Source: Salinisphaera shabanensis E1L3A
Lineage (GTDB): Bacteria > Pseudomonadota > Gammaproteobacteria > Nevskiales > Salinisphaeraceae
Length of the DNA stretch: 64,000 bases
Reading direction: 5' to 3'
Assembly: GCF_000215955.2 (NCBI RefSeq)
Contig: NZ_AFNV02000008.1
Coordinates: 62,001-126,000, forward strand
Both the position numbers and the translations under genes were made by a program. This document shows positions 8,300 through 16,111 of this stretch, piece after piece. The notes under the pieces were generated by a model. It was not told the DNA's origin. It did no database searches and was given only the letters and a program-made list of their open reading frames with translations. The stretch's first letter is position 1. Each line of letters opens with the position of its first letter.

Positions 8300-8739
8300 T
8301 GAAAGAAACCGCAGGCCAGCCCGGCGCCGAGGTTCGCTGGCTCACGGTCGCTGCACTGTGTCTGTTCGATGGCCGAGGTCATTTGCTGTTGGTGCGCAAG
8401 CGTGACACGTGGGCGTTCATGCTGCCAGGCGGCAAGATCGAGCGCGGCGAAACGCCGCGGGCTGCGGCCTGTCGTGAAGCGCGTGAGGAGACCGGCTGTC
8501 TCATCGAGCCGTCGGCTTGCCGGACATTGGGTGTATTCGAATGTGTGGCCGCCAACGAAGCCGACACACGTATCGTTGCCCACGTGTTCGAACATCGTTC
8601 GGCCCTGGTGACGCCGCCCGCCGCCCATGCCGAAATCGCCGAATTGCACTGGTTATCATGGGCGGACACGACGACCACGTTGCCGCTAGCCCCCTTGTTG
8701 GATGTGGCTGTGTTGCCGGCGCTTCGGCGCGGCGATTAG
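8299..8739 (+). CDS. Nudix hydrolase
   Basis: Small (146 residues) pyrophosphohydrolase with an intact Nudix box, GKIERGETPRAAACREAREE followed by TGC, which matches GX5EX7REUXEEXGU. The substrate cannot be told. Being last in the purine oxidation operon, with its start overlapping the xdhC stop, it may clean oxidised nucleotides such as 8-oxo-dGTP; that is a guess. An 8-oxoguanine deaminase gene lies 10 kb away. Confidence 0.88.
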   Translation: MKETAGQPGAEVRWLTVAALCLFDGRGHLLLVRKRDTWAFMLPGGKIERGETPRAAACREAREETGCLIEPSACRTLGVFECVAANEADTRIVAHVFEHRSALVTPPAAHAEIAELHWLSWADTTTTLPLAPLLDVAVLPALRRGD

Positions 8740-8767
8740 CGCGGCGGTGTCATCAGCGGCGGCCGTT

Positions 8768-8784
8768 TGCGCGACGCCGGTGCC
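8768..8784. promoter_or_regulatory. NtrC-like sequence upstream of biuH
   Basis: TGCGCGACGCCGGTGCC has most positions of TGCACC-N5-GGTGCA. It is only 12 bases from the -24 box, which is close for an enhancer, so the call is weak. Confidence 0.25.
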
Positions 8785-8795
8785 ATTCTCGTCGC

Positions 8796-8811
8796 TGGCA
8801 TGTCGATTGCA
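8796..8811 (+). promoter_or_regulatory. Sigma-54 (-24/-12) promoter of the biuH operon
   Basis: TGGCATGTCGATTGCA gives TGGCATG, four bases and TTGCA with perfect spacing. The start would fall near 8823, about 80 bases before the biuH ATG. Confidence 0.7.
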
Positions 8812-8821
8812 TGTATACAAC
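8810..8821. promoter_or_regulatory. Palindrome CATGTATACAAC (operator C)
   Basis: Third copy of the shared motif, here centred on TGTATACA and followed by GTTG as at the sites at 11432 and 21038. It begins inside the -12 box of the biuH promoter. Confidence 0.6.
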
Positions 8822-8903
8822 GTTGAATTTTTGATGGTGGCCGTTTGCGATGCGTCGGTAGTGGCGTGCGAGCGGGCGCACGTTTTTGTACCGAGGAGTA
8901 TCG

Positions 8904-9599
8904 ATGATCGATTTGCCGATAGACGCACAACCGTATCATTGGCCGTTCGATGGCCAGGTGCCCGCCGAGAAGATCGCGGTCATGGTGATCGATATGCAGG
9001 TCGATTTCTGTGGCAAGGGCGGCTACGTGGATTCGATGGGCTACGACCTCGCGCTCACCCGCGACTGCGTGGCGCCGATCGGGCGTCTGCTGGACGCTGT
9101 GCGCACGACCGACATGATGGTCATTCATACCCGCGAAGGGCATCGGCCGGAACTGGTGGATCTGCCCGCAAACAAGCGTTGGCGCAGCGAGCAGGTATCG
9201 CCCGGTATCGGCAACCCCGGCCCTTGCGGTCGTATTCTCACGCGCGGCGAGCCCGGCTGGCAGATCGTGCCCGAGCTGGCACCTGTCGAAGGCGAGATCA
9301 TTATCGACAAGCCGGGCAAAGGCTCGTTTTATGCCACCGATCTGGAGCATGTGCTGCGCACCCAAGGCATCACCCATATCGTGCTGACCGGCATCACTAC
9401 CGATGTGTGCGTACACACCACCATGCGTGAAGCCAACGACCGCGGCTTCGAATGCCTTTTGCTCACCGACTGCACGGGCGCGACCGAAATCAAGCATCGC
9501 GATGCCGCAATCACCATGATCGGCATGCAGGGCGGCGTGTTCGGGGCGACGACGACCTCCACGACGTTTATCGAGGCGATCGAATCCGCGGGTCGATAA
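8904..9599 (+). CDS. biuH: Biuret hydrolase (isochorismatase-like cysteine hydrolase)
   Basis: Hydrolyses biuret to allophanate and ammonia. The 231 residues have the isochorismatase-like fold with a probable triad of Asp30 (VIDMQ), a Lys in DKPGKGSF (136 or 139) and Cys169 (TTDVCVHTT). Long stretches look like the rhizobial BiuH family, including [42 protein letters not shown] and [16 protein letters not shown] chose ATG 8904, with GAGGAG seven bases upstream, over the TTG at 8886. Biuret could come from cyanuric acid or triuret, both represented by candidate enzymes here. No allophanate hydrolase amidase gene is present in the window. Confidence 0.85.
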   Translation: MIDLPIDAQPYHWPFDGQVPAEKIAVMVIDMQVDFCGKGGYVDSMGYDLALTRDCVAPIGRLLDAVRTTDMMVIHTREGHRPELVDLPANKRWRSEQVSPGIGNPGPCGRILTRGEPGWQIVPELAPVEGEIIIDKPGKGSFYATDLEHVLRTQGITHIVLTGITTDVCVHTTMREANDRGFECLLLTDCTGATEIKHRDAAITMIGMQGGVFGATTTSTTFIEAIESAGR

Positions 9600-9630
9600 C
9601 GCGACCGCGTTTTGCCACCCCGGTGTGCCC

Positions 9631-11256
9631 ATGACGATCGATGCGCGCTTTCATGCCTACGGCCGGCGCGGCATGGTGGTTACGCCGGACGCGCGCGCCA
9701 GCCAGGCCGGCGCCGACGTGCTGGCCGAAGGCGGCAACGCGCTCGAAGCCAGCGTGGCCGCCGCGGCGGTGCTTGCCGTCGTCTATCCGCATATGAACGG
9801 CCTTGGTGGCGACAGTTTCTGGCTCAGCGCAGCGCCGGGCGAGCCACCGGCCGTGATCGATGCCAGTGGCGGGGCCGCCGCGTTGGCGACTCGCGGCTTC
9901 TTTGCCGACCATGGCTACGACAGGATTCCGGCACGCGGGCCGCTTGCGGCCAATACCGTGGCGGGCAGCGTGGCCGGCTGGCAGGCCGCGCTCGAACGTG
10001 CTGCCGAGTGGGGCGGGACGATGCCGCTGGATCGACTCCTGGCGCCGGCGATCGATTATGCCGAGCGCGGCGCGGTGGTCGCCCCGCATCTGGCCGAAAC
10101 CAGTGCCCAGGGCTGGAACACATTGGGCGACATCGACGGTTTTGCCGAGCAGTTCGGCGGTGCCGATAGCGGCTTGGATGGCCGGCGCAGCCCACTACAA
10201 GCCGAACAGCAGCTCAAGCTGCCGGCGTTGGCGCAAACGTTGAAACGTGTTGTCGAAGCGGGTTGCGACGACTTTTATCGCGGCGATCTGGCGGCGACTA
10301 TCGCGCGCGATCTGGCGGCCGCCGATAGTCCGTTACGGGCGTCGGATCTGGCCGCCTATCGGGTCCAGTATCCCGAGCCGATCGCGCTGTCTCATGGTGC
10401 CGGCCAGCTTTATAACGTCGGTGCGCCGACCCAGGGCGTGGCGTCGTTGATGATTCTCGGCATCACCGACCGGCTCGGCTGGCCCTTCAATACCGACGAC
10501 GCCGACCTCGTGCATGCCATGGTCGAAGCCACGAAGCGGGCCTTTGCCTGCCGCAACCGGCTGGGCGGCGATCCACGCCATGTGAGCGCAGAGTTCCATC
10601 ATCTGCTCGACGACGCCACGCTCGACGCGCTGGCTGGCGAAATCGACCGACACCACGCGCTCGCTCCCGACGCTGGGCGCACCGGCGATACGGTATGGGC
10701 CGGCGTGATTGATGCCCACGGCAATGCGGTCAGTGCCATTCATAGCGTATTTCAGGATTTCGGCAGTGGCCTCGTGCTGCCGGGCACCGGTATCTGGTGG
10801 CATAACCGGGGAGCGGCGTTTTCGCTCGACGCCGCCCACCCGAGCCGCATCGCCTCCGGCGCGCGGCCGCTGCATACGCTCAATCCGGCGATGGCTGATC
10901 TTAACGATGGCCGGCGTCTTATTTATGGGGTGATGGGCGGCGACGGCCAGCCGCAGTCGCAATCGGCCATCTTTAACCGCATCGCCGCACAAGGCATGAG
11001 CCTCGGTGCTGCCGTCGATGCGCCGCGCTGGCTGCAGGGCCGTCATATGGGCCAAGGCCCGGACAATCTCAAGCTGGAAACGGGATGGTCGCCGTCGACG
11101 GCCGCCGAATTGACCCGTCGCGGCCACGACGTTGCCTGGCTGCCCCGTCATAGCGCGGTATTTGGCCAGGCCGGTGCGATCGCCATTGGTAGCGATGGTT
11201 TGATCGAAGGGGCGAGCGACGCACGTAGCGATGGCCAGGCGGTTGCACTGACCTAG
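9631..11256 (+). CDS. Gamma-glutamyltransferase-family Ntn hydrolase, HpxW-like oxamate amidohydrolase
   Basis: A 541-residue member of the GGT superfamily in the YwrD/HpxW branch. The autocatalytic Thr would be in GDTVWAGVIDAHGNAVS near residue 353; FGSGLVLPGTG follows, as in YwrD/HpxW proteins, and the N-terminal GNALEASVAAAAVL is typical. HpxW of Klebsiella hydrolyses oxamate to oxalate and ammonia at the end of the urate pathway, which suits the location directly after biuH and among urate genes. The companion hpxXY genes and an oxalurate-forming enzyme are not seen. ATG 9631 is preferred to the GTG two codons upstream. Substrate assignment is by context. Confidence 0.75.
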   Translation: MTIDARFHAYGRRGMVVTPDARASQAGADVLAEGGNALEASVAAAAVLAVVYPHMNGLGGDSFWLSAAPGEPPAVIDASGGAAALATRGFFADHGYDRIPARGPLAANTVAGSVAGWQAALERAAEWGGTMPLDRLLAPAIDYAERGAVVAPHLAETSAQGWNTLGDIDGFAEQFGGADSGLDGRRSPLQAEQQLKLPALAQTLKRVVEAGCDDFYRGDLAATIARDLAAADSPLRASDLAAYRVQYPEPIALSHGAGQLYNVGAPTQGVASLMILGITDRLGWPFNTDDADLVHAMVEATKRAFACRNRLGGDPRHVSAEFHHLLDDATLDALAGEIDRHHALAPDAGRTGDTVWAGVIDAHGNAVSAIHSVFQDFGSGLVLPGTGIWWHNRGAAFSLDAAHPSRIASGARPLHTLNPAMADLNDGRRLIYGVMGGDGQPQSQSAIFNRIAAQGMSLGAAVDAPRWLQGRHMGQGPDNLKLETGWSPSTAAELTRRGHDVAWLPRHSAVFGQAGAIAIGSDGLIEGASDARSDGQAVALT

Positions 11257-11295
11257 GGCTGCATCACGGTGCTGCGAGGTATTCGCGGCCGCGTC

Positions 11296-11312
11296 TGCAC
11301 CGTTGCGTAGCA
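11296..11312. promoter_or_regulatory. NtrC-like site upstream of the isochorismatase-hydrolase operon
   Basis: TGCACCGTTGCGTAGCA has a perfect left half (TGCACC) and four of six bases in the right half of TGCACC-N5-GGTGCA. It lies 116 bases before the -24 box at 11412, a normal enhancer distance. Confidence 0.4.
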
Positions 11313-11382
11313 AGCCTGTGTCCCCGGTCAGCGCATGAGCGCTCGCGATGTGACCGATACAAGCAGGCCGCGGCGTCGCGAC

Positions 11383-11398
11383 TGGCACGAAGTTGGCA
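11383..11398 (+). promoter_or_regulatory. Second possible -24/-12 element
   Basis: TGGCACGAAGTTGGCA has a perfect TGGCACG -24 box, but TGGCA in place of TTGCA. It lies 29 bases upstream of a better-placed element at 11412 and may be an alternative start or a decoy. Confidence 0.3.
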
Positions 11399-11411
11399 GA
11401 TGCGTCGAAGT

Positions 11412-11427
11412 TGGCACACGCCATGCA
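11412..11427 (+). promoter_or_regulatory. Sigma-54 (-24/-12) promoter of the 11.5-18.3 kb operon
   Basis: TGGCACACGCCATGCA has TGGCACA, four bases and ATGCA with correct GG-GC spacing. The start would be near 11439, inside operator D, about 50 bases before the first ATG. Confidence 0.6.
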
Positions 11428-11431
11428 TCGT

Positions 11432-11443
11432 GATGCATGCAAC
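11432..11443. promoter_or_regulatory. Palindrome GATGCATGCAAC (operator D)
   Basis: Fourth copy of the shared motif, continuing as GTTGTG. It covers the predicted transcription start of the downstream operon. Confidence 0.55.
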
Positions 11444-11489
11444 GTTGTGCGCTATAGGCGCACCGGTTTCGAATCGAGTTCTAGCCACG

Positions 11490-12287
11490 ATGAAGGACAC
11501 TGACTACAACGCCAGCCTGGGCCATGCGCCGGCGACGGCCTGGCATGTCAACGCGCAGCAGGTGGATATGACCCGTACGCCGCCGCCACCGCGCCGCGTC
11601 GCTATCCAGGCCGAGCCGCAGCACATCGTTGTCGATGCGAACAAGACGGCCATCGTCGTCATCGATATGCAAAATGATTTCTGTCACCCCGATGGCTGGC
11701 TGGCCCATATCGGTGTCGATGTATCGGGACCACGCCAAGCTATCGAGCCGTTGGCTGATCTGTTGCCGGTGCTGCGTACGGCCGAGGTGCCGGTGGTGTG
11801 GGTGAACTGGGGCAACCGGCTCGACCGACGCAACATCAGCGCGGCGTTGCTGCATGTCTATAACCCCGACGGACAGAGCGTGGGTCTGGGCGACGCGGTC
11901 CCGGCCAGCGGCGCGCCCGTTCTCGAGCGCGACAGCTGGGGCGCAGCCACGGTCGATGAGCTGGTCGCCGCACCCGGCGATATCCATGTCGACAAGTACC
12001 GTATGTCCGGGTTCTGGGATAACGAACTCGACAGCGTGCTCAAGAACGCGGGCATCACCACGCTGCTGTTCGCCGGCGTGAACAGCGATCAATGCGTACT
12101 GCACACCCTCGCGGACGCGAATTTTCTGGGCTACGACTGTGTGCTGGTCGACGACTGTGCGACCACCGCATCGCCCGAGTTCTGCCGCGAAGCCACGCGC
12201 TACAACGTCAAGCAGATCTTCGGATTCGTTGCCCACAGCGCTGACGTGCGCGCCGGCTTTGCCCAATCTTCTGGAGAGTCCCAATGA
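11490..12287 (+). CDS. Isochorismatase-like cysteine hydrolase, candidate triuret hydrolase
   Basis: Cytoplasmic hydrolase of 265 residues with the family triad visible as Asp in VVIDMQNDFC, Lys in HVDKYRMSGFWD and Cys in NSDQCVLHT. It is a distant homologue of the BiuH protein encoded upstream, with a longer N-terminus and an insert around NRLDRRNISAALLHVYNP. Triuret hydrolase (TrtA) belongs to this family and yields carboxybiuret, which decays to biuret, the BiuH substrate. Triuret arises from urate peroxidation, so the setting fits, but guanylurea or another N-carbamoyl compound is equally compatible with sequence alone. An upstream in-frame ATG at 11400 lies before the promoter and is rejected. 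Confidence 0.65.
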   Translation: MKDTDYNASLGHAPATAWHVNAQQVDMTRTPPPPRRVAIQAEPQHIVVDANKTAIVVIDMQNDFCHPDGWLAHIGVDVSGPRQAIEPLADLLPVLRTAEVPVVWVNWGNRLDRRNISAALLHVYNPDGQSVGLGDAVPASGAPVLERDSWGAATVDELVAAPGDIHVDKYRMSGFWDNELDSVLKNAGITTLLFAGVNSDQCVLHTLADANFLGYDCVLVDDCATTASPEFCREATRYNVKQIFGFVAHSADVRAGFAQSSGESQ

Positions 12288-12715
12288 ACCCTATCGCCCG
12301 CAGTCTGGACGATTTCGAAACCTATCGAATCGAGGCCGACGCCACCAACCGGCTCGCCATCATCCACGACCCGAAACGCGACGGCACGAACTTCATCGTG
12401 TGTATCGAGATTTTCGACGTGGACGGCCGCCAGCCGCCGAACCTGCACGAGCACGGCGACGAATGGTTCTACGTTTTACACGGCGAAGGCACCTGCACGG
12501 TCGATGGCAATCCCTGTGCGCTCAAGAAGGGCGATGCAGTACTCATTCCGAGCGGCGGTGAGCATTTCATCCAGAACACGGGCAGCGAACGGCTGTACAT
12601 GATGTGTCTGATGGTGCCGGACGACGCATTCGGAGATCTCATCCGCTCGGGCGTGCCGGCCGAGTTGGATGACGAAGACCGTCGTGTTCTCAGCGGGCTC
12701 GTTCATGCCGCTTGA
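12284..12715 (+). CDS. Small cupin-domain protein
   Basis: 143-residue single-cupin protein with the metal-binding pattern NLHEHGDEWFYVLHGEG (His, His, Glu) near residues 52-68 and the second cupin motif IPSGGEHFIQNTG near 88-100. It resembles the fold of 3-hydroxyanthranilate dioxygenase-like cupins, but no substrate can be named. Its ATG overlaps the previous stop by four bases, so it is probably made with the hydrolase in equal amounts. Confidence 0.8.
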   Translation: MNPIARSLDDFETYRIEADATNRLAIIHDPKRDGTNFIVCIEIFDVDGRQPPNLHEHGDEWFYVLHGEGTCTVDGNPCALKKGDAVLIPSGGEHFIQNTGSERLYMMCLMVPDDAFGDLIRSGVPAELDDEDRRVLSGLVHAA

Positions 12716-14345
12716 GCCGCTATTCGAAGTCGCTGCGGTCAGCGTCGAATCCATGCACACGCGCGATGGCGTGCGCCTGGATGCCGACGTCTATCGGCCG
12801 ATCACCGACGAGGCGCTGCCGGTGCTACTCATGCGTCAGCCCTATGGCCGACGTATCGCCTCGACCGTGACCTATGCCCATCCGAGCTGGTACGCCGCCC
12901 GTGGCTACGTCGTGGTCATCCAGGATGTACGCGGGCGCGGTAGCTCGGCGGGCGCGTTCGATCTATTGGTGCACGAGCGCGACGACGGCGCAGATACGCT
13001 CGATTGGGTCGCCAATCTGGCCGGTTCGAACGGCCGGGTTGGCATGTACGGTTTTTCCTATCAGGGGCTGACCCAGCTGCTGGCCGCTGCCAGCGGTCAC
13101 GAAGCCCTGGCCGCGATCTGCCCCGCTATGGCGCCGTTCGACCTGCGCGCCGATATGGCCTATGACAACGACGTGTTTTGTGCGGCTCGCAATATCGGCT
13201 GGGCCGCCCAACTGGGCGCCGAGAGCGCACGTCGTAGTGGCGATGACACGCGCTATCGCGATCTCTATGCTCTTGGCCATGCCACGCCGATCGTGGATTT
13301 GATCGATCCGCGCAATACGGCGCTGCGCGAGCGCCTGGCCGGCACCCACTACGACGACTGGCTGAATGCGCCGGCCGACAGCGACTACTGGGCTGCGCGC
13401 AGCCCGTCAGCCCAGCTCACATCGCTCGATCAGCCGGCGCTGTTCATCGGCGGGTGGTTCGACGGCTTTCTCGGCGGCACGCTGAAAGCGTATCGAGACC
13501 TGCCGGGTGACGCGCCGCGCCAGCTGCACATCGGCCCCTGGGGGCACTTGCCCTGGACACCGCATGTGGGCGATCAGGACATGGGCCGGGCTGCCGACGG
13601 CATGGCGATCGATGCCCTGCAGCTGCATTGGTTCGACCGGTTCCTCAAGGATGCAGACAACGGTGTGGAGCAGTTGCCGAACGTGCGTCTGTTCGATCTC
13701 GCACGGTGCGACTGGCAGCGCTTCGATGCCTGGCCGGCCGATGCGACCGAAAAACACTATCTGAATACCGATGCCCTGCGGCGGGATGGGGGGCATCTGC
13801 ATGATCAACCCGGCACCGGCGGCTGCCGGATCGTACACGATCCGTGGCGTCCGGTCAGCGATAGCGGCCATTACGCCTCGAAAACGCCCGGCCCGCGCCA
13901 GCGCAACGCCATCGAGGCACAGCCAGACGTGGCCTGCTATGTATCGGAGCCGCTGACCGCCGATCGCATGCTGGCCGGCGATGTGTGCCTGTCGATCGTC
14001 GCCGACGCCGATACGCCGTCGTTCGATGTGCACGCGACGCTGGCACGTGTCGATCGCGACGGCGTGTCGCGCAATATCGCCCACGGCGTACGACGCGGGT
14101 TTTCAGGCGATACCGGCGAACCGATCGTCATCGATCTGCGAGCCGTGTGTGCCCGCTTTGCGGCCGGCGATCGCCTGGCCGTGTCGCTGGCCGGGGCAGC
14201 GTTTCCGGCGCTGGAACTCAACGACGGCCGCGACAGCGGCGCCCAGGGCTGCGCGGATGCCGCAGCGCTGTCGATCATCACGCTCGCCTTCGCCGATGGC
14301 GAACACAGCTTTGTATCGCTGCCCTGGGTCGGGGCCGAGGCCTGA
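12705..14345 (+). CDS. CocE/NonD-family alpha/beta hydrolase
   Basis: 546-residue serine hydrolase of the X-Pro dipeptidyl-peptidase (S15/CocE) family. MHTRDGVRLDADVYRP and MRQPYGRR open the domain, the nucleophile Ser is in GMYGFSYQGLTQ near residue 120, and a C-terminal jelly-roll domain (from about 380) ends with typical SLAGAAFPALELN. Such enzymes hydrolyse esters or amides, for example cocaine or acyl amino-acid esters. Here it probably removes an acyl or amide group from the operon's unknown substrate. The chosen ATG at 12705 overlaps the cupin stop by 11 bases; a start at 12669 is possible but overlaps more. Confidence 0.85.
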   Translation: MPLEPLFEVAAVSVESMHTRDGVRLDADVYRPITDEALPVLLMRQPYGRRIASTVTYAHPSWYAARGYVVVIQDVRGRGSSAGAFDLLVHERDDGADTLDWVANLAGSNGRVGMYGFSYQGLTQLLAAASGHEALAAICPAMAPFDLRADMAYDNDVFCAARNIGWAAQLGAESARRSGDDTRYRDLYALGHATPIVDLIDPRNTALRERLAGTHYDDWLNAPADSDYWAARSPSAQLTSLDQPALFIGGWFDGFLGGTLKAYRDLPGDAPRQLHIGPWGHLPWTPHVGDQDMGRAADGMAIDALQLHWFDRFLKDADNGVEQLPNVRLFDLARCDWQRFDAWPADATEKHYLNTDALRRDGGHLHDQPGTGGCRIVHDPWRPVSDSGHYASKTPGPRQRNAIEAQPDVACYVSEPLTADRMLAGDVCLSIVADADTPSFDVHATLARVDRDGVSRNIAHGVRRGFSGDTGEPIVIDLRAVCARFAAGDRLAVSLAGAAFPALELNDGRDSGAQGCADAAALSIITLAFADGEHSFVSLPWVGAEA

Positions 14346-14404
14346 TGCGGCGTGCCGTTTCTTACCCTCTTTTCAATGCTTTTCCCGTACCGGGAGTCTG
14401 ACTC

Positions 14405-15238
14405 ATGGATGCCGAAACCCAAACTTCACCCGAGCCGACGGCGCAAGCCCCGGGCGGCCCTGTTCCGGGCGGCAAGCGTCCGGTCGTCGATATCAGTCAG
14501 GTCGACAAAGTCTATGGTAACGAAACCAGGGCACTGGACCAGGTCGATCTGACCGTCCGCGAGGGCGATTTCATCAGCCTGCTGGGGCCGTCGGGCTGTG
14601 GCAAATCCACGCTGTTGCGCATCGTCGCGGGGCTGTCGAAAGCCACGTCGGGTGAGGTGAAATGGTGGGAACAGGATTACGGCGTGGTCGGCCAGCCCGG
14701 GCGCGAGCTGTGCTTCGTGTTCCAGTCACCTACGCTCATGCCCTGGGCGCGCCTGGACAAGAACGTGCGCCTGCCGCTTGATCTCAAGCACGTCAAGAAG
14801 TCCGAGAGCATGCCCAAGGTGCGTGACGCATTGACCATGGTGGGCCTGGGGGACTTCGAAGGGGCCTATCCACGTGAGCTGTCGGGCGGCATGCAGATGC
14901 GCGCGTCGATTGCCCGGGCGCTGGTTACGGAGCCGAGTCTGTGCCTGATGGACGAGCCGTTCGGCGCCCTCGACGAGATGACCCGAAACCGGCTCAACGA
15001 CGACATTCTGCGGTTGTGGAAAGAACGCGGCTGGACGGTGATCTTCGTCACCCACAGCGTTTACGAGGCGGTCTATCTATCCAACCGGATCGCGGTGATG
15101 GCACCACGCCCGGGACGGATCGCTGAAGAGCTAACCATCGAAGCGCCGTATCCGCGCGGCAATGAGTTTCGCAATTCCGACGAGTACGCCGAGTACTGCC
15201 GGCGTGCCTCGCACGCGCTGGAAAAAGTCTCCAGCTGA
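14405..15238 (+). CDS. NitT/TauT-family ABC transporter ATPase
   Basis: 277-residue ATP-binding protein with Walker A GPSGCGKST, signature LSGGMQMRASIARAL and Walker B LCLMDEPFGALDE. An N-terminal tail of about 25 residues, rich in Pro and Gly, precedes the domain. The type (nitrate/taurine/sulfonate/pyrimidine importers) agrees with the adjacent permease and with the NMT1/THI5-like binding protein encoded at 21075, which sits behind the same kind of promoter. The imported compound is unknown; nucleobases or ureides are likely from context. Confidence 0.93.
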   Translation: MDAETQTSPEPTAQAPGGPVPGGKRPVVDISQVDKVYGNETRALDQVDLTVREGDFISLLGPSGCGKSTLLRIVAGLSKATSGEVKWWEQDYGVVGQPGRELCFVFQSPTLMPWARLDKNVRLPLDLKHVKKSESMPKVRDALTMVGLGDFEGAYPRELSGGMQMRASIARALVTEPSLCLMDEPFGALDEMTRNRLNDDILRLWKERGWTVIFVTHSVYEAVYLSNRIAVMAPRPGRIAEELTIEAPYPRGNEFRNSDEYAEYCRRASHALEKVSS

Positions 15239-15261
15239 TCGCTCGCCGTGAGGAACATTTT

Positions 15262-16065
15262 ATGAAAGCTCCCTTGGTTCATAACGAACGTTTCGTACAA
15301 ATCTTCGCGCCGCTGATGGTGGGCGTGTTCGCGCTGGTGTGCTGGCAGGCGGCGGTGGTGGCCTGGGATATCAAGCCCTATGTGCTGCCGTCGCCGCTGG
15401 CGGTGGGCGTGTCGCTGATTGAAAACTTCGGCGTGCTGATGCATGCGCTCTATATCACGCTCACGATTACGGTCATCGCGTTTCTGATCGCTGTGGTGTT
15501 CGGTTCGGCGCTGGCGTTGTTGTTCGTCCAGAGCAAGTGGATCGAAATCAGTCTGTTTCCCTACGCGATCATCATGCAGGTCACGCCGGTGGTCGCGATC
15601 GCGCCGCTCATCATCATCTGGGCCGACGACACCACCACGGCGCTGATTATCTGTGCCGTGATCATTGCTATCTTCCCCATCATCTCGAATACGACAATGG
15701 GCCTGCGCAGCGTCGATCCGAACCTGATGAATCTGTTCCGCATGAACCGCGCGAGTCGTTGGCAGATTCTCACGCGTCTGCGTATACCCAGCGCATTGCC
15801 GTATTTCTTCGGCGGGCTGCGCATCAGTAGCGGCCTGGCCCTGATCGGCGCGGTAGTGGCCGAGTTCGTCGCCGGCACCGGCGGTGCCAAGGCCGGGCTA
15901 GCCTACATGATCCTGCAATCGGGTTACACGCTCCAGATTCCGCGCATGTTCGCCGCACTCTTTCTGATCACGCTGACCGGTATCGCGCTGTTCGCGCTCA
16001 TGGTCTGGCTGTCGCGCCTGGCGCTGGCTAGCTGGCATGAAAGCTATCTCGAGAACGAGCAATAA
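15262..16065 (+). CDS. NitT/TauT-family ABC transporter permease
   Basis: 267-residue inner-membrane protein with six predicted helices. The ATPase-coupling EAA-type loop is near residues 150-180 (MNRASRWQILTRLRIPSALP). GAGGAAC lies a few bases before the ATG. It follows the ATPase by 23 bases and precedes a flavin oxidase. No binding-protein gene is adjacent; the best partner is the one at 21075. Confidence 0.92.
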   Translation: MKAPLVHNERFVQIFAPLMVGVFALVCWQAAVVAWDIKPYVLPSPLAVGVSLIENFGVLMHALYITLTITVIAFLIAVVFGSALALLFVQSKWIEISLFPYAIIMQVTPVVAIAPLIIIWADDTTTALIICAVIIAIFPIISNTTMGLRSVDPNLMNLFRMNRASRWQILTRLRIPSALPYFFGGLRISSGLALIGAVVAEFVAGTGGAKAGLAYMILQSGYTLQIPRMFAALFLITLTGIALFALMVWLSRLALASWHESYLENEQ

Positions 16066-16111
16066 GCCGGTAACGCCGATCGATTCGCGAATCCAAACAA
16101 AGGCAATCAAC

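Noticed and set aside
8299-8739. Calling the Nudix protein an 8-oxo-dGTPase (MutT)
   Set aside because: Only the Nudix box is visible; substrate cannot be assigned from it.
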